Part shown: positions 1-6,331 of the stretch, piece by piece
Numbering within the stretch: position 1 is the stretch's first letter
How the letters are laid out: each line of letters opens with the position of its first letter
NCBI GenBank assembly: GCA_023474015.1
Contig: JAMCYN010000036.1
Span: 1 to 9,998, forward strand
From: Armatimonadota bacterium
GTDB taxonomy: Bacteria; Armatimonadota; UBA5829
Direction of reading: 5' to 3'
DNA: 9,998 nt
Program-made: the position numbers and the translations under genes
Notes under the pieces: model-generated
Databases searched by the model: none
The model's input: the letters and a program-made list of their open reading frames with translations, nothing else
Told to the model about the DNA's origin: nothing

Positions 1-76
1 TCATTCCGAACGTAGTGAGGAATCTGCTTTTGATACGTCTGGTTCAAAGCAGATTCCTCGCATTCGCTCGGAATGA
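1..76. repeat. Large imperfect inverted repeat, extragenic palindrome
   Basis: The left arm (1-30) and right arm (46-76) are inverted copies that can fold into a stem of about 28 bp with a 15-nt loop. They start and end with TCATTCCGA and TCGGAATGA, and the inner part is GAGGAATCTGC / GCAGATTCCTC. Only a few bases and a one-base length difference disturb the pairing. The type resembles the ATTCCGAGCG...GAGGAATC repeats found between genes in many bacterial genomes. It starts exactly at the window edge and may extend upstream. A role as terminator or mobile repeat cannot be decided from the sequence. Confidence 0.75.
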
Positions 77-98
77 CTAAATTTGATACGTTCGTTTT

Positions 99-111
99 CA
101 CGCGAAGCGTG
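99..111. repeat. Small hairpin CACGC-GAA-GCGTG
   Basis: A perfect 5-bp stem with a GAA loop lies just downstream of the large inverted repeat. It is probably part of the same palindrome-rich intergenic block. No T-run follows it, so it is not a clear terminator. Confidence 0.4.
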
Positions 112-140
112 CCGCGCAGTAGGTGCGATTAGTTCAATAG

Positions 141-163
141 GTCCGGGATTGCAAATCCCGGAC
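141..163. repeat. Perfect 10-bp hairpin GTCCGGGATT / AATCCCGGAC
   Basis: A perfect 10-bp inverted repeat (141-150 and 154-163) has a 3-nt loop. It is GC-rich but is followed by ACAATCGTT rather than a T-run. It fits an extragenic palindrome better than an intrinsic terminator. Confidence 0.6.
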
Positions 164-178
164 AATCGTTCCCCCATC

Positions 179-199
179 TTCTAACTTCTAACCTCTAAC
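179..199. repeat. Three tandem heptamers, YTCTAAC
   Basis: Three consecutive 7-nt units (TTCTAAC, TTCTAAC, CTCTAAC) lie between the hairpins and the sigma-54 promoter. They form a simple-sequence repeat of a kind common between genes. No function is visible. Confidence 0.6.
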
Positions 200-250
200 C
201 TATCCCTCGTGCCCAGTAATTATTATTAACCTCGCTCGCTTTCGCCTCAA

Positions 251-267
251 TTGGCACGTTTATTGCA
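251..267 (+). promoter_or_regulatory. Sigma-54 (RpoN) -24/-12 promoter
   Basis: The site reads TTGGCACG, four bases, TTGCA. It has the invariant GG (253-254) and GC (265-266) separated by exactly 10 bp, a near-perfect match to the sigma-54 consensus. Transcription should begin near 278, ahead of the possible leader ORF at 302 and the PEP-CTERM gene at 508. Sigma-54 control of PEP-CTERM genes through the PrsK/PrsR two-component pair is known in other bacteria. Those regulators are not in this window. No upstream enhancer site was identified. Confidence 0.8.
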
Positions 268-301
268 CAGTTACAGTTAAGCAATAGCAACTTGTTTAGC
301 C

Positions 302-511
302 ATGGATCACGAGCTAAAGCGCCTTGGAACAGGTGTTTTGATGGGCGGTTTATGGGTAGCCGGGGGCATTGGCACGAAATGTGCACAAATTGCCATGGCT
401 GCTGTCAATCGGATGAGACATATATCTGCCCGCCTAGAGAAGCTATTTATGCAAAACGGCGTTCATTCAATGCTTAGTGAAATACGAGACGAAAGGAGGG
501 GTGCGTTTTGA
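302..511 (+). CDS. Possible 69-aa leader protein, hydrophobic and coupled to the PEP-CTERM gene
   Basis: This ORF starts about 24 nt after the predicted sigma-54 start point. Its TGA stop (509-511) overlaps the TTG start of the next gene as TTGA, a typical translational-coupling arrangement. The predicted product has a glycine-rich hydrophobic stretch (about residues 8-35) and then a basic, probably helical tail. I do not recognise it. Arguments against a gene are the lack of a Shine-Dalgarno sequence before the ATG, A/T-rich third codon positions unlike its neighbours, and a second sigma-54-like site and long-range base pairing inside it, which suggest an untranslated leader. An alternative is that 278-507 is simply a long regulated 5' UTR. 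Confidence 0.3.
   Translation: MDHELKRLGTGVLMGGLWVAGGIGTKCAQIAMAAVNRMRHISARLEKLFMQNGVHSMLSEIRDERRGAF
369..385 (+). promoter_or_regulatory. Second sigma-54-like promoter
   Basis: TTGGCACG, four bases, GTGCA again shows GG (371-372) and GC (383-384) exactly 10 bp apart. The -24 element is identical to the upstream site and the -12 element differs by one base. Transcription would begin near 396, giving a leader of about 110 nt for the PEP-CTERM gene. It could be a tandem promoter, a decoy binding site or a chance match inside the possible leader ORF. Confidence 0.5.
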
Positions 512-1191
512 AGAGATCAGTATTAATCGTCTGCGTGCTTGGCCTGGTGATGTTAGTCGCTGCAAGCGCTGTCAACGCGAACAGCTCGCAATCGTTCAGT
601 TGGACCAGAGCTCTCGCCGGAGAGCGCATAAACTGGAGCGAGACCATTGCACTGCCGCAGTACAGCGGGCCAATCGGTTCGCTGTCCGGCATCGACATCG
701 CCCTGGAGACCTCCATCGACTGCGAGATCGGACTTGAGAATCTAGCCAGTGGGCCTTCGGACTTGGCGGTGGACCTCAAGGTCAATTCACAGGTAAAGCA
801 GGGCGCCACAACCCTACTCTCCCAGGACTATGCGAAGGCTCAGAGCTTTAGCTCCATACCAGCCTTCGATAATGACTTAAACTGGGGCGGGACTTCGGGT
901 TTCAAGGTACAGCACTTTATACAGAATGCGACGAGTGCAGTGCACTACTCGGTGGCCGCTGCTGATTTTGCCAGTTATGTTGGAGGCGGGAACGTCAACT
1001 TTGACGTCAGCGCCACCAGCGTTCACTGGATACCGACCGGCAGCGGAGGCAGCATGGCTGCTTACTACTCCGCTATCGTGCCGGCCAAGGTGACGATCAC
1101 CTATGATACCGTACCGGAACCCGGCTCACTGCTCGCGTTGGGTAGTGGTCTCATCGGGTTAGTCGGTTTGGCCATTCGGCGCAGGAAATAA
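508..1191 (+). CDS. PEP-CTERM sorting domain protein, choice-of-anchor E type
   Basis: This is a secreted protein of 227 aa, expected to be handled by an exosortase, the enzyme that cuts PEP-CTERM signals and is associated with exopolysaccharide or surface-layer export. An N-terminal signal peptide (about residues 1-24, basic MKR and then a hydrophobic core) is followed by a beta-rich domain of about 175 residues. Its W-SETIALPQY-GPIGSLSGI pattern resembles the choice-of-anchor E family. The C-terminus has VPEP (202-205), a hydrophobic helix and an RRRK tail, the full tripartite sorting signal. The TTG start is chosen because AAAGGAGGGG (492-501) sits at good spacing and no nearer ATG fits. 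No exosortase gene is in the window. The fold assignment is from pattern memory; the sorting signal is directly visible. Confidence 0.9.
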   Translation: MKRSVLIVCVLGLVMLVAASAVNANSSQSFSWTRALAGERINWSETIALPQYSGPIGSLSGIDIALETSIDCEIGLENLASGPSDLAVDLKVNSQVKQGATTLLSQDYAKAQSFSSIPAFDNDLNWGGTSGFKVQHFIQNATSAVHYSVAAADFASYVGGGNVNFDVSATSVHWIPTGSGGSMAAYYSAIVPAKVTITYDTVPEPGSLLALGSGLIGLVGLAIRRRK

Positions 1192-1220
1192 GTCTACCCG
1201 GACGGGATAAAGTTGTTTGT

Positions 1221-1255
1221 GCAAGAAGGCATCCGTTTTTGGCGGATGCCTTTTT
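1221..1255 (+). terminator. Intrinsic terminator after the PEP-CTERM gene
   Basis: The perfect 8-bp stem GGCATCCG / CGGATGCC (1228-1235, 1243-1250) has a 7-nt loop and is followed by TTTTT. Preceding AAGAA bases can pair with the T-run. On the other strand the hairpin is followed by TTCTT, so it may also end the converging lipoprotein transcript. It lies 30 bp past the PEP-CTERM stop. Confidence 0.88.
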
Positions 1256-1275
1256 CTTGCGTGTGCCTTGTCGGA

Positions 1276-1722
1276 TCAGGATATCTTGAAGATGGCGTAA
1301 TAGCCCTGAGCGCTGAAGCTGGTTACATTGACTGTCGCGGTCGCCCGGTCGGAGGAAATCGTGACCTGAGCGCTGGAAACCTGGGTCCAATTGCCCGCCG
1401 CGTCCGTCTGGAAAAGAAGCACCTGATCCGAAGCTCCAAGCGGACTGGTCAACGTGAATGTCAACGTCACCTGTTGGGTAAAACTCGTTCCGGCGGGCAA
1501 GGTCTGCGCGGCCGATACGAACTTCGAACCTGTGGGATGGCCGGGTATGTCGGCGGCAGCCTTATACGCCACCGTCGGCGTGACGCCATCCGGCGCCGCG
1601 CCCGATGGCACGGAGAGGGTGACAGTCGGGGTTGTGGCCGCTGTCCCTCCTCCACCACCGCCGCCGCAACCGGCGAGGACCGCCACACCGAATATGCATA
1701 GCATCAAAAGGAACCTTCGCAT
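1276..1722 (-). CDS. Small secreted lipoprotein with poly-glycine linker
   Basis: This 148-aa protein begins with a lipoprotein signal, MRRFLLMLCIFGVAV, and a lipobox LAGC that makes Cys19 the predicted lipidated residue. Seven consecutive glycines follow directly as a flexible tether. The rest (about 30-148) is Ser/Thr-rich and predicted all-beta. It ends in VTSFSAQGYYAIF, similar to the C-terminal strand of small immunoglobulin-like or ZU5-like surface domains; this comparison is tentative. The ATG is supported by GGGAGGT 8 nt upstream. The gene begins 34 bp after the stop of the upstream 371-aa gene on the same strand, so the two are probably co-transcribed. Its biological role is unknown. 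Confidence 0.82.
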   Translation of the reverse strand: MRRFLLMLCIFGVAVLAGCGGGGGGGTAATTPTVTLSVPSGAAPDGVTPTVAYKAAADIPGHPTGSKFVSAAQTLPAGTSFTQQVTLTFTLTSPLGASDQVLLFQTDAAGNWTQVSSAQVTISSDRATATVNVTSFSAQGYYAIFKIS

Positions 1723-1756
1723 TTTACTCTACCTCCCAAGAATTGGACTAAAGACT

Positions 1757-2872
1757 CTACTTTCCGTTTGCTTTGAAATCACTTAGCCTGCGCTCAATAT
1801 ACTCGTAGAACTCGACATTCGTGCACTCGCCGTGGTCGAGTTCCATTTCGGAATAGGGCCTTCCGGCGACATACGCCAGATGGCTCTCGACGGTGCTCTG
1901 ATCGTGTTTGCGGTCGACCTCGAACATGTGCCGCAGGCTGCTGTCGGGCAACTGACCCTGCATATCCGGCGGAATCGCGCACAGATACGCAAGCGTGACG
2001 GCATCATCGACCTTCACACCAAGTTCTTTGTAGTTAACCTCGATGTATGCGCTGAGGTCGGAATCCTGGTCGGAATACTCCGGCACGTATTTCTCCAGAG
2101 TATCAACGGCATCCGCGAGGAAGCAGCCCACCGCCGCTGAGAAACCATGCATCTTGCCCGCCATCACGACCGCCGCATCGTCGGATGCGCCGGGACCGAC
2201 CTTATATCGAACATACATATATGCCACGTTCGGGTCGCCGTTCAAGGCGAAGAGACCGGCTTTCTCGAACTCGTATATCTCCTGCTCGTGTGCCTGACGG
2301 GCGAGATCGAAGCCGTTGAGACCCAGACGTCTCAAGACCACCTGGTCCACAAGACAGCACTTGCCATAGCCCATCTCGACGCCATAGCGCTCGTTCGCGA
2401 GATTCCTGATCTCCGCGTCGTCCCGCAGGCCGCCCATGTAAAGCCCCTGCAGCAATCCGTGCGGCTCAATCTCCATATAGCGCAGCGCGCCGCATCGCAT
2501 CAGCGGCTCGCCTTCGGCGTTGCATGCGCTGTGAATCTCCTCGCCCGCCACCGCCCGCTCGATGAATTCCATTATTTCGTCGATCAGCTCCTGGCGAGCC
2601 TCCTTGACGGCCTTCGGGTCAAACCTCAGCGAGCGTGAGATATCGTCCAGGGTGGTGTTGGGGAACCTCTTGCCGTAGAACAAGCCGTGCCCCTCGTGCG
2701 CATGGCCCTCCACCGACTGCATCAACAGAAGCTCTTCCACTTCGTGGGTGCACCGCAGGACGATCTTAGCATCGAGCGCGGTAAAGTCATCTCTGAGCAG
2801 GTTCGGCGGAGCGACGCCCTCCAGCCGTGGCATTTTCATCAACATACGGTGGTGCTTATTCTTCGAGGACAA
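1757..2872 (-). CDS. Conserved-looking 371-aa protein of unknown function
   Basis: I do not recognise this family. The product is soluble and acidic, with no signal peptide and no membrane segment. Potential metal ligands are frequent: a HAHEGH cluster (57-62), Cys41/His43, Cys117, Cys127, a Cys172-Cys173 pair in GYGKCCLVDQ, Cys250, Cys298 and His347/Cys350. There is no recognisable nucleotide-binding or radical-SAM motif. The middle (about 130-260) seems the best-ordered part. The TTG start is chosen because GGGAGGGG lies about 7 nt upstream and a perfect TATAAT lies about 40 bp upstream; later ATGs (residues 10, 12, 14) have no ribosome binding site. It is the first gene of an operon with the lipoprotein and is divergent from the PocR-AraC regulator, a plausible controller. 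Confidence 0.85.
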   Translation of the reverse strand: MSSKNKHHRMLMKMPRLEGVAPPNLLRDDFTALDAKIVLRCTHEVEELLLMQSVEGHAHEGHGLFYGKRFPNTTLDDISRSLRFDPKAVKEARQELIDEIMEFIERAVAGEEIHSACNAEGEPLMRCGALRYMEIEPHGLLQGLYMGGLRDDAEIRNLANERYGVEMGYGKCCLVDQVVLRRLGLNGFDLARQAHEQEIYEFEKAGLFALNGDPNVAYMYVRYKVGPGASDDAAVVMAGKMHGFSAAVGCFLADAVDTLEKYVPEYSDQDSDLSAYIEVNYKELGVKVDDAVTLAYLCAIPPDMQGQLPDSSLRHMFEVDRKHDQSTVESHLAYVAGRPYSEMELDHGECTNVEFYEYIERRLSDFKANGK

Positions 2873-2907
2873 GTCTACCCCTCCCTGCCGGTGATCAAAC
2901 TGCTGAG

Positions 2908-2919
2908 TTGATTATACCA
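2908..2919 (-). promoter_or_regulatory. Extended -10 promoter of the 371-aa gene
   Basis: On the minus strand the sequence is TGGTATAATC, a consensus TATAAT (2911-2916) with the TGn extension. The predicted start point near 2904 leaves a leader of about 30 nt holding the ribosome binding site. No good -35 box is present, consistent with an extended -10 promoter or one needing an activator. Confidence 0.65.
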
Positions 2920-2939
2920 CCGTTAGCCGAGCTCCGCAC

Positions 2940-2968
2940 TTGCACATTGAATAATCTTGGATTAGTAT
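2940..2968 (+). promoter_or_regulatory. Possible promoter of the PocR-AraC gene
   Basis: TTGCAC (2940-2945) and TAGTAT (2963-2968) are separated by 17 bp, a moderate sigma-70-type match. The start point would be near 2975, only a few bases before the ATG at 2980, so the message would have almost no leader. This agrees with the lack of a clear ribosome binding site there. Only about 25 bp separate it from the divergent promoter, so the two could share an operator. Confidence 0.35.
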
Positions 2969-2979
2969 TGAGTCATATT

Positions 2980-4191
2980 ATGGTTATCGAACAAAGTTCC
3001 AGAGAAGAAGTGGTCAGGTTCGCCCTTCGACCGTTGGATCATGTAAAGCCGGCATACCAGTCGCTGGCTTGCGGCTACTCACAGATGTGGGGGCTCCGCT
3101 GCATCTTGACGGATGCGAACGGGCGCCTGGTTGCGGACAACTGCCCGCCCGATGCTCCCGAGTTCAAACCCGGGGACGTGCTTACACGGAGGAGGGCGAT
3201 CGAGGAAGCCCTGCGTTGGGGAGAGCCATCTATGCAAATGTGCCCGAGAGGATTTGTGGTGTGGGCCGTACCGGTGATGGAGAACTCAGTCGTGGTAGGC
3301 GGACTGCTGGTTGAGCAGGTATCCGTCGGGACGCCCGATGAAGGCAGATGGACGCTCTCGCCCAAGGACATCCGCCGGGCTGCAAGGGACCTGCTGACGA
3401 TGGCGGAGGAATCAAACCTCACCAACTCCGCCCTGCTGGAGCTGCGCAGGGTCGCCGCCGCGCGCGAGTCGGAGCGGGCCCAGGCCATCCAGGAGCTTAA
3501 AGAACTCAATTATCAATCCATCCGCGATATCTACCTCACCGAGGAACCAGGACTGATCGCCGCCATCAAGCGCGGCGACCGCCCGACCGCCCGCGAAATC
3601 ATCAACCGCATCCTGGTCGCCATCTACTTCTTCGGTCGACGACGCCCCAAGCTGCTGAAGAGCTTCATTCTGGAGTTGGTCGTTAATATGTCCCGGAGCG
3701 CGGTCGAGGCCGGAGGTGACCCCAGCGAGCTTTTGGGCGCGAACTACTCCTCATTTGCCGACCTTGCGCGAATCGACACCGAGGAAGAACTCTGCGCGTG
3801 GCTGGTCTCGATGCTCGAGCGGATGATGGACGCGATCAAATCTAACCGCCAATACCCCAGCACGGTGCTTTTGGGCGAGGCCCTTAAGTATATGCAGGAG
3901 CACATGAACGAGGAACTCTCAAGGGATGTGATCGCGGACGTGGCTTGCCTGTCGCCGTCGCACTTCAGCCGCGTGGTCAAGCAGACGTTCGGGCAATCAT
4001 TTACAGAGCTTCTTGCGCGGATGCGAGTCGAACGAGCGCGTGAGCTCCTCTCGCGCACCGAAAAGAGCCTCATCCGTATCTGCCTCGACTGCGGATTCAG
4101 CGACCAGAGCTACTTCACGAAGGTCTTTCAGAGGTACACCGGGAGCACTCCGGGGGAGTATCGGAGGACGCACCGGGCAGGAGTGAGGTAG
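2980..4191 (+). CDS. AraC-family transcriptional regulator with PocR sensor domain
   Basis: This is a 403-aa cytoplasmic ligand-responsive DNA-binding regulator. Residues about 25-145 form a PocR-type sensory domain. It is recognised from the LTDANGRLV strand and the closing pattern CPRGFVVWAVPVMENSVVVGGLLVEQV (about 88-114). PocR domains are thought to bind small hydrocarbon derivatives such as diols. A helical linker (150-290) follows. The C-terminal 100 residues are an AraC double helix-turn-helix with the signature CGFSDQSYFTKVFQ (371-384) and STPGEYRR. The ATG at 2980 is preferred because anything longer would read through the divergent gene and its promoter; an in-frame TTG at 2968 is possible. 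It is divergent from the unknown 371-aa gene, its most likely target along with itself. The ligand cannot be inferred. Confidence 0.9.
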   Translation: MVIEQSSREEVVRFALRPLDHVKPAYQSLACGYSQMWGLRCILTDANGRLVADNCPPDAPEFKPGDVLTRRRAIEEALRWGEPSMQMCPRGFVVWAVPVMENSVVVGGLLVEQVSVGTPDEGRWTLSPKDIRRAARDLLTMAEESNLTNSALLELRRVAAARESERAQAIQELKELNYQSIRDIYLTEEPGLIAAIKRGDRPTAREIINRILVAIYFFGRRRPKLLKSFILELVVNMSRSAVEAGGDPSELLGANYSSFADLARIDTEEELCAWLVSMLERMMDAIKSNRQYPSTVLLGEALKYMQEHMNEELSRDVIADVACLSPSHFSRVVKQTFGQSFTELLARMRVERARELLSRTEKSLIRICLDCGFSDQSYFTKVFQRYTGSTPGEYRRTHRAGVR

Positions 4192-4201
4192 TCTCAAGAT
4201 A

Positions 4202-4329
4202 CTAGCAGGCTCCAGATAAAGCCCACGACACCTCCCCCAACCCCTCCTTCGCAAGGAGGGGAGAACGAGAATTCCCCCCTTACGAAGGGGGGATTAAGGG
4301 GGGTTGGCACTTTGTCCGGCGTCTGCTAG
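4202..4329. repeat. Palindromic extragenic element, copy 1
   Basis: This 128-bp element lies between convergent genes. Two GC-rich hairpins, CCCCTCCTT-CGC-AAGGAGGGG (4241-4261) and CCCCCCTT-ACG-AAGGGGGG (4274-4292), lie inside an outer CCAACCCC (4237-4244) / GGGGTTGG (4300-4307) pairing. The element is bounded by perfect 7-bp inverted arms, CTAGCAG (4202-4208) and CTGCTAG (4323-4329). It has no coding capacity. It could halt both converging transcripts, but no T-run is present. It is related to the element at 6332-6441. Confidence 0.75.
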
Positions 4330-4334
4330 CCCAC

Positions 4335-4712
4335 CTACACCGCCGCCAGCCTCAGCCAGTATTCAACATAGGGCATCACGTCCACGGTTTCCTCAGTGAA
4401 CTCGGGGCACCGGCGAACATCGGACTGTCGCGCGGGCACGACCACGACGCTGTCCGTCATGTCCAAATACATGCCCTCCACGGGAATCAGCGTGGTTCTG
4501 CCCGAACCGTAATCCATCACGGCGGCAAATATGATTTGACCGGTCGCGATATCCGCGAGCAGGTCCGACACCGTGCCGAACTCCACCCCGTCGGTATCAG
4601 CGACACGCCAACCCATCGCATCGGGCTGGCCTTCAGATAATTGATATTTAACGCGGCTCAGTCTTACCAGGCCGCCTTCCTCCTCATCCTGAAAGTCGGG
4701 ATAGTACTCCAT
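4335..4712 (-). CDS. PRC-barrel domain protein
   Basis: The product is a 125-aa acidic protein. Residues about 18-95 match the PRC-barrel fold: RLSRVKYQL, then GWRVADTDGVEFGTVSDLLAD, IIFAAVMDYG and IPVEGMYLD. PRC-barrels are small beta-barrels first seen in the photosynthetic reaction centre H subunit and later in ribosome maturation factor RimM. Free-standing copies usually have no assigned function. The start at 4712 is chosen over a longer reading from 4763 because GAGGG lies 7 nt upstream and the domain begins soon after it. The C-terminal 30 residues are not assigned. It is convergent with the regulator and divergent from the phosphatase, and probably monocistronic. Confidence 0.8.
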   Translation of the reverse strand: MEYYPDFQDEEEGGLVRLSRVKYQLSEGQPDAMGWRVADTDGVEFGTVSDLLADIATGQIIFAAVMDYGSGRTTLIPVEGMYLDMTDSVVVVPARQSDVRRCPEFTEETVDVMPYVEYWLRLAAV

Positions 4713-4805
4713 GATCTTACCCTCGCAAATCATCAAACAGCTATAAGGGCAGACTCGCCCCACAACAATGGGTTACCCTCCGGGAAGTCAAACGACACGA
4801 GGATA

Positions 4806-4814
4806 TGCTATAAT
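4806..4814 (+). promoter_or_regulatory. Extended -10 promoter of the phosphatase gene
   Basis: TGCTATAAT is a consensus -10 with the TGn extension. The start point is expected near 4821, giving a leader of about 33 nt. The -35 region (about 4785-4791) is poor. The same nine bases occur before aspA at 6482-6490. Confidence 0.65.
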
Positions 4815-4853
4815 TCCGCTAAGCGAACCATTTCAATCACCCCGGGGGAACAC

Positions 4854-6305
4854 ATGGTCCACGTCTCGAAGCCGCGACTCTCAACAGCCGTCCTCTGCGT
4901 GATCCTGGCGCTCATCCTGACCGCCACGGCGTATGGCTCCGATAGGCCGGACCGGCTCACCCTTACGATCCTCTACACAAACGACGTGCACGGCCACCTC
5001 TTCCCGTTCGACTATGATAAGCTCGGCAAATTGGAGACCGATGTCGGCGGCGCGGCGCGCCGGGCGGCCCTGATCCGGCGGATCAAAAGCTCCATTCATA
5101 ACCCCGTGCTCGTAATGGACGCCGGAGACACATTCACCAGGGGACCGTTGCAAAACCTCGAGGGCGCGCCGGACTTCGACGTGATGAACGCCGTCCCCTA
5201 CGACGTTATGACCCTCGGCAACAACGAGTTTAAGGGGGACTCGTACAAAGGCACGGGAACCCCCGAGGGACTGAAGATCACGCTCAAGCGCATACAACAG
5301 GCTCGCTTTCCCTTACTGTCGGCGAACGTGTTCGACGCATCGACCGGCAAGACATTGGTTCAGCCCTATCACATGTTCGACTGTGGCGGCGTCAGGGTCG
5401 GCGTGTTCGGAGTCACGACCCGCCGGGTCGCCGGCTACCCAGAAACTGCCGGGCTCAGGATAGATGACCCAATATCGACGGCCAAAAGGGTTATTAGCGA
5501 GCTTGAGTCACGATGCGACTTCATCATCGGTCTCACCCACATCGGCTATCCGTATGACCTCGAGCTGGCGCGCGCCATCCCTGGAATCGACGTGATAATC
5601 GGAGGCGACACTCATACATGGATTTTCCAACCTCAACTTTATACAAGCAGGGCGGCGGACAAGCCCGGCTGGTGGGTCGGAGGGACGATCATCTGCCAGG
5701 CCGGTGAGTGGGGAAAGTGTGTGGGCAGGCTGGATGTCTCCCTGCGTCTCGGGACGGACCATCGTTATAGGGTGTCGGAATATACGGGCGAGCTGATCGA
5801 CGTTGGTTCATCCATCAAGCCCGCTGAGGACATCGAGCGTATAATCGCGGGCTACGCGCAACCTTTCACCCGCCCTATCGGTAAGCTCAAGACCGCTGTC
5901 CCGCTGAAGGACGCTGCGGCCTGGGTGGCGGAGCGACTGCGGGTGGCAGCCGGGACTCAAGTTGGTGTAGCGCCCAGGGATGAGGTCGAAAACGGCCTCA
6001 GGGCCGGCGGTGTCACCGAGCTCGATATCAGAAGGATGATGCCGTTCGACGACAAATTGCTCAGGCTCAGCGTGACGGGAAAGCAGCTCAGGAATTATGT
6101 CACCGGAACTGAAGTGGGAATGTCCGGCGCGCGGTGGCGGGATGGTGAATTGTACATCGGCGAGGAAAAAGCCTCGGATTCGGCGATCTACACCCTCGTC
6201 ATAGCCGACTACTACGCCATTAACTCGCCGATCCTCAAGGGCGCGGCGTCTCAGAGCGTGGGAATCATGACGCGTGAGGCGGTTGCGAAGTACATCTCGA
6301 GGTAG
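4854..6305 (+). CDS. Secreted 5'-nucleotidase-family metallophosphatase, altered active site
   Basis: This 483-aa protein has a signal peptide (about 1-28) and the two-domain layout of the UshA/YfkN family of periplasmic nucleotide phosphatases. The N-terminal metallophosphatase domain (33-300) shows TNDVHGH (Asp44, His46), DAGDTF (Asp92), GNNEF (Asn123), GLTHIG (His229) and GGDTHTW (His254). The C-terminal nucleotide-binding domain (about 340-483) shows MMPFDDKLLRLSVTG and YTLVIADYY. Most family members have GNHEFD, where His and Asp form the catalytic dyad; here the residues are Asn124 and Lys127. The usual GGH is GGD (Asp252). Metal binding may survive, but catalysis or substrate is probably changed. 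The ATG is chosen because it starts the signal peptide and follows GGGGGAA; upstream reading overlaps the promoter. No operon partner is apparent. Confidence 0.87.
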   Translation: MVHVSKPRLSTAVLCVILALILTATAYGSDRPDRLTLTILYTNDVHGHLFPFDYDKLGKLETDVGGAARRAALIRRIKSSIHNPVLVMDAGDTFTRGPLQNLEGAPDFDVMNAVPYDVMTLGNNEFKGDSYKGTGTPEGLKITLKRIQQARFPLLSANVFDASTGKTLVQPYHMFDCGGVRVGVFGVTTRRVAGYPETAGLRIDDPISTAKRVISELESRCDFIIGLTHIGYPYDLELARAIPGIDVIIGGDTHTWIFQPQLYTSRAADKPGWWVGGTIICQAGEWGKCVGRLDVSLRLGTDHRYRVSEYTGELIDVGSSIKPAEDIERIIAGYAQPFTRPIGKLKTAVPLKDAAAWVAERLRVAAGTQVGVAPRDEVENGLRAGGVTELDIRRMMPFDDKLLRLSVTGKQLRNYVTGTEVGMSGARWRDGELYIGEEKASDSAIYTLVIADYYAINSPILKGAASQSVGIMTREAVAKYISR

Positions 6306-6331
6306 GCTCGTGCCGTAACTGCTCAGGAATC

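Noticed and set aside
41..55. GGTTCAAA resembling a tRNA T-loop
   Set aside because: It lies in the loop and arm of the large inverted repeat. No acceptor, D or anticodon arms can be built around it.
179..199. Tandem heptamers as a CRISPR-like or phase-variation tract
   Set aside because: There are only three short units with no spacers, lying upstream of the promoter elements and outside any coding frame.
298..400. Resemblance to a cyclic-di-GMP-I (GEMM) riboswitch, from GCTAAAGC and GGGTAGCCGGGG
   Set aside because: The conserved GGGCAAACC segment and the GNRA-capped helix are missing, and the pairing found does not reproduce the known three-helix fold. Kept only as an unclassified leader structure.
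1213..1701. Long plus-strand open frame opposite the lipoprotein gene
   Set aside because: It starts inside the terminator, and its translation is Arg/Gly-rich and low in complexity. The minus-strand frame has a signal peptide, lipobox and ribosome binding site.
4304..4320. Third TTGGCAC sigma-54-like -24 element
   Set aside because: The -12 position reads GG rather than GC and the site lies inside a palindromic element with no suitable gene downstream.
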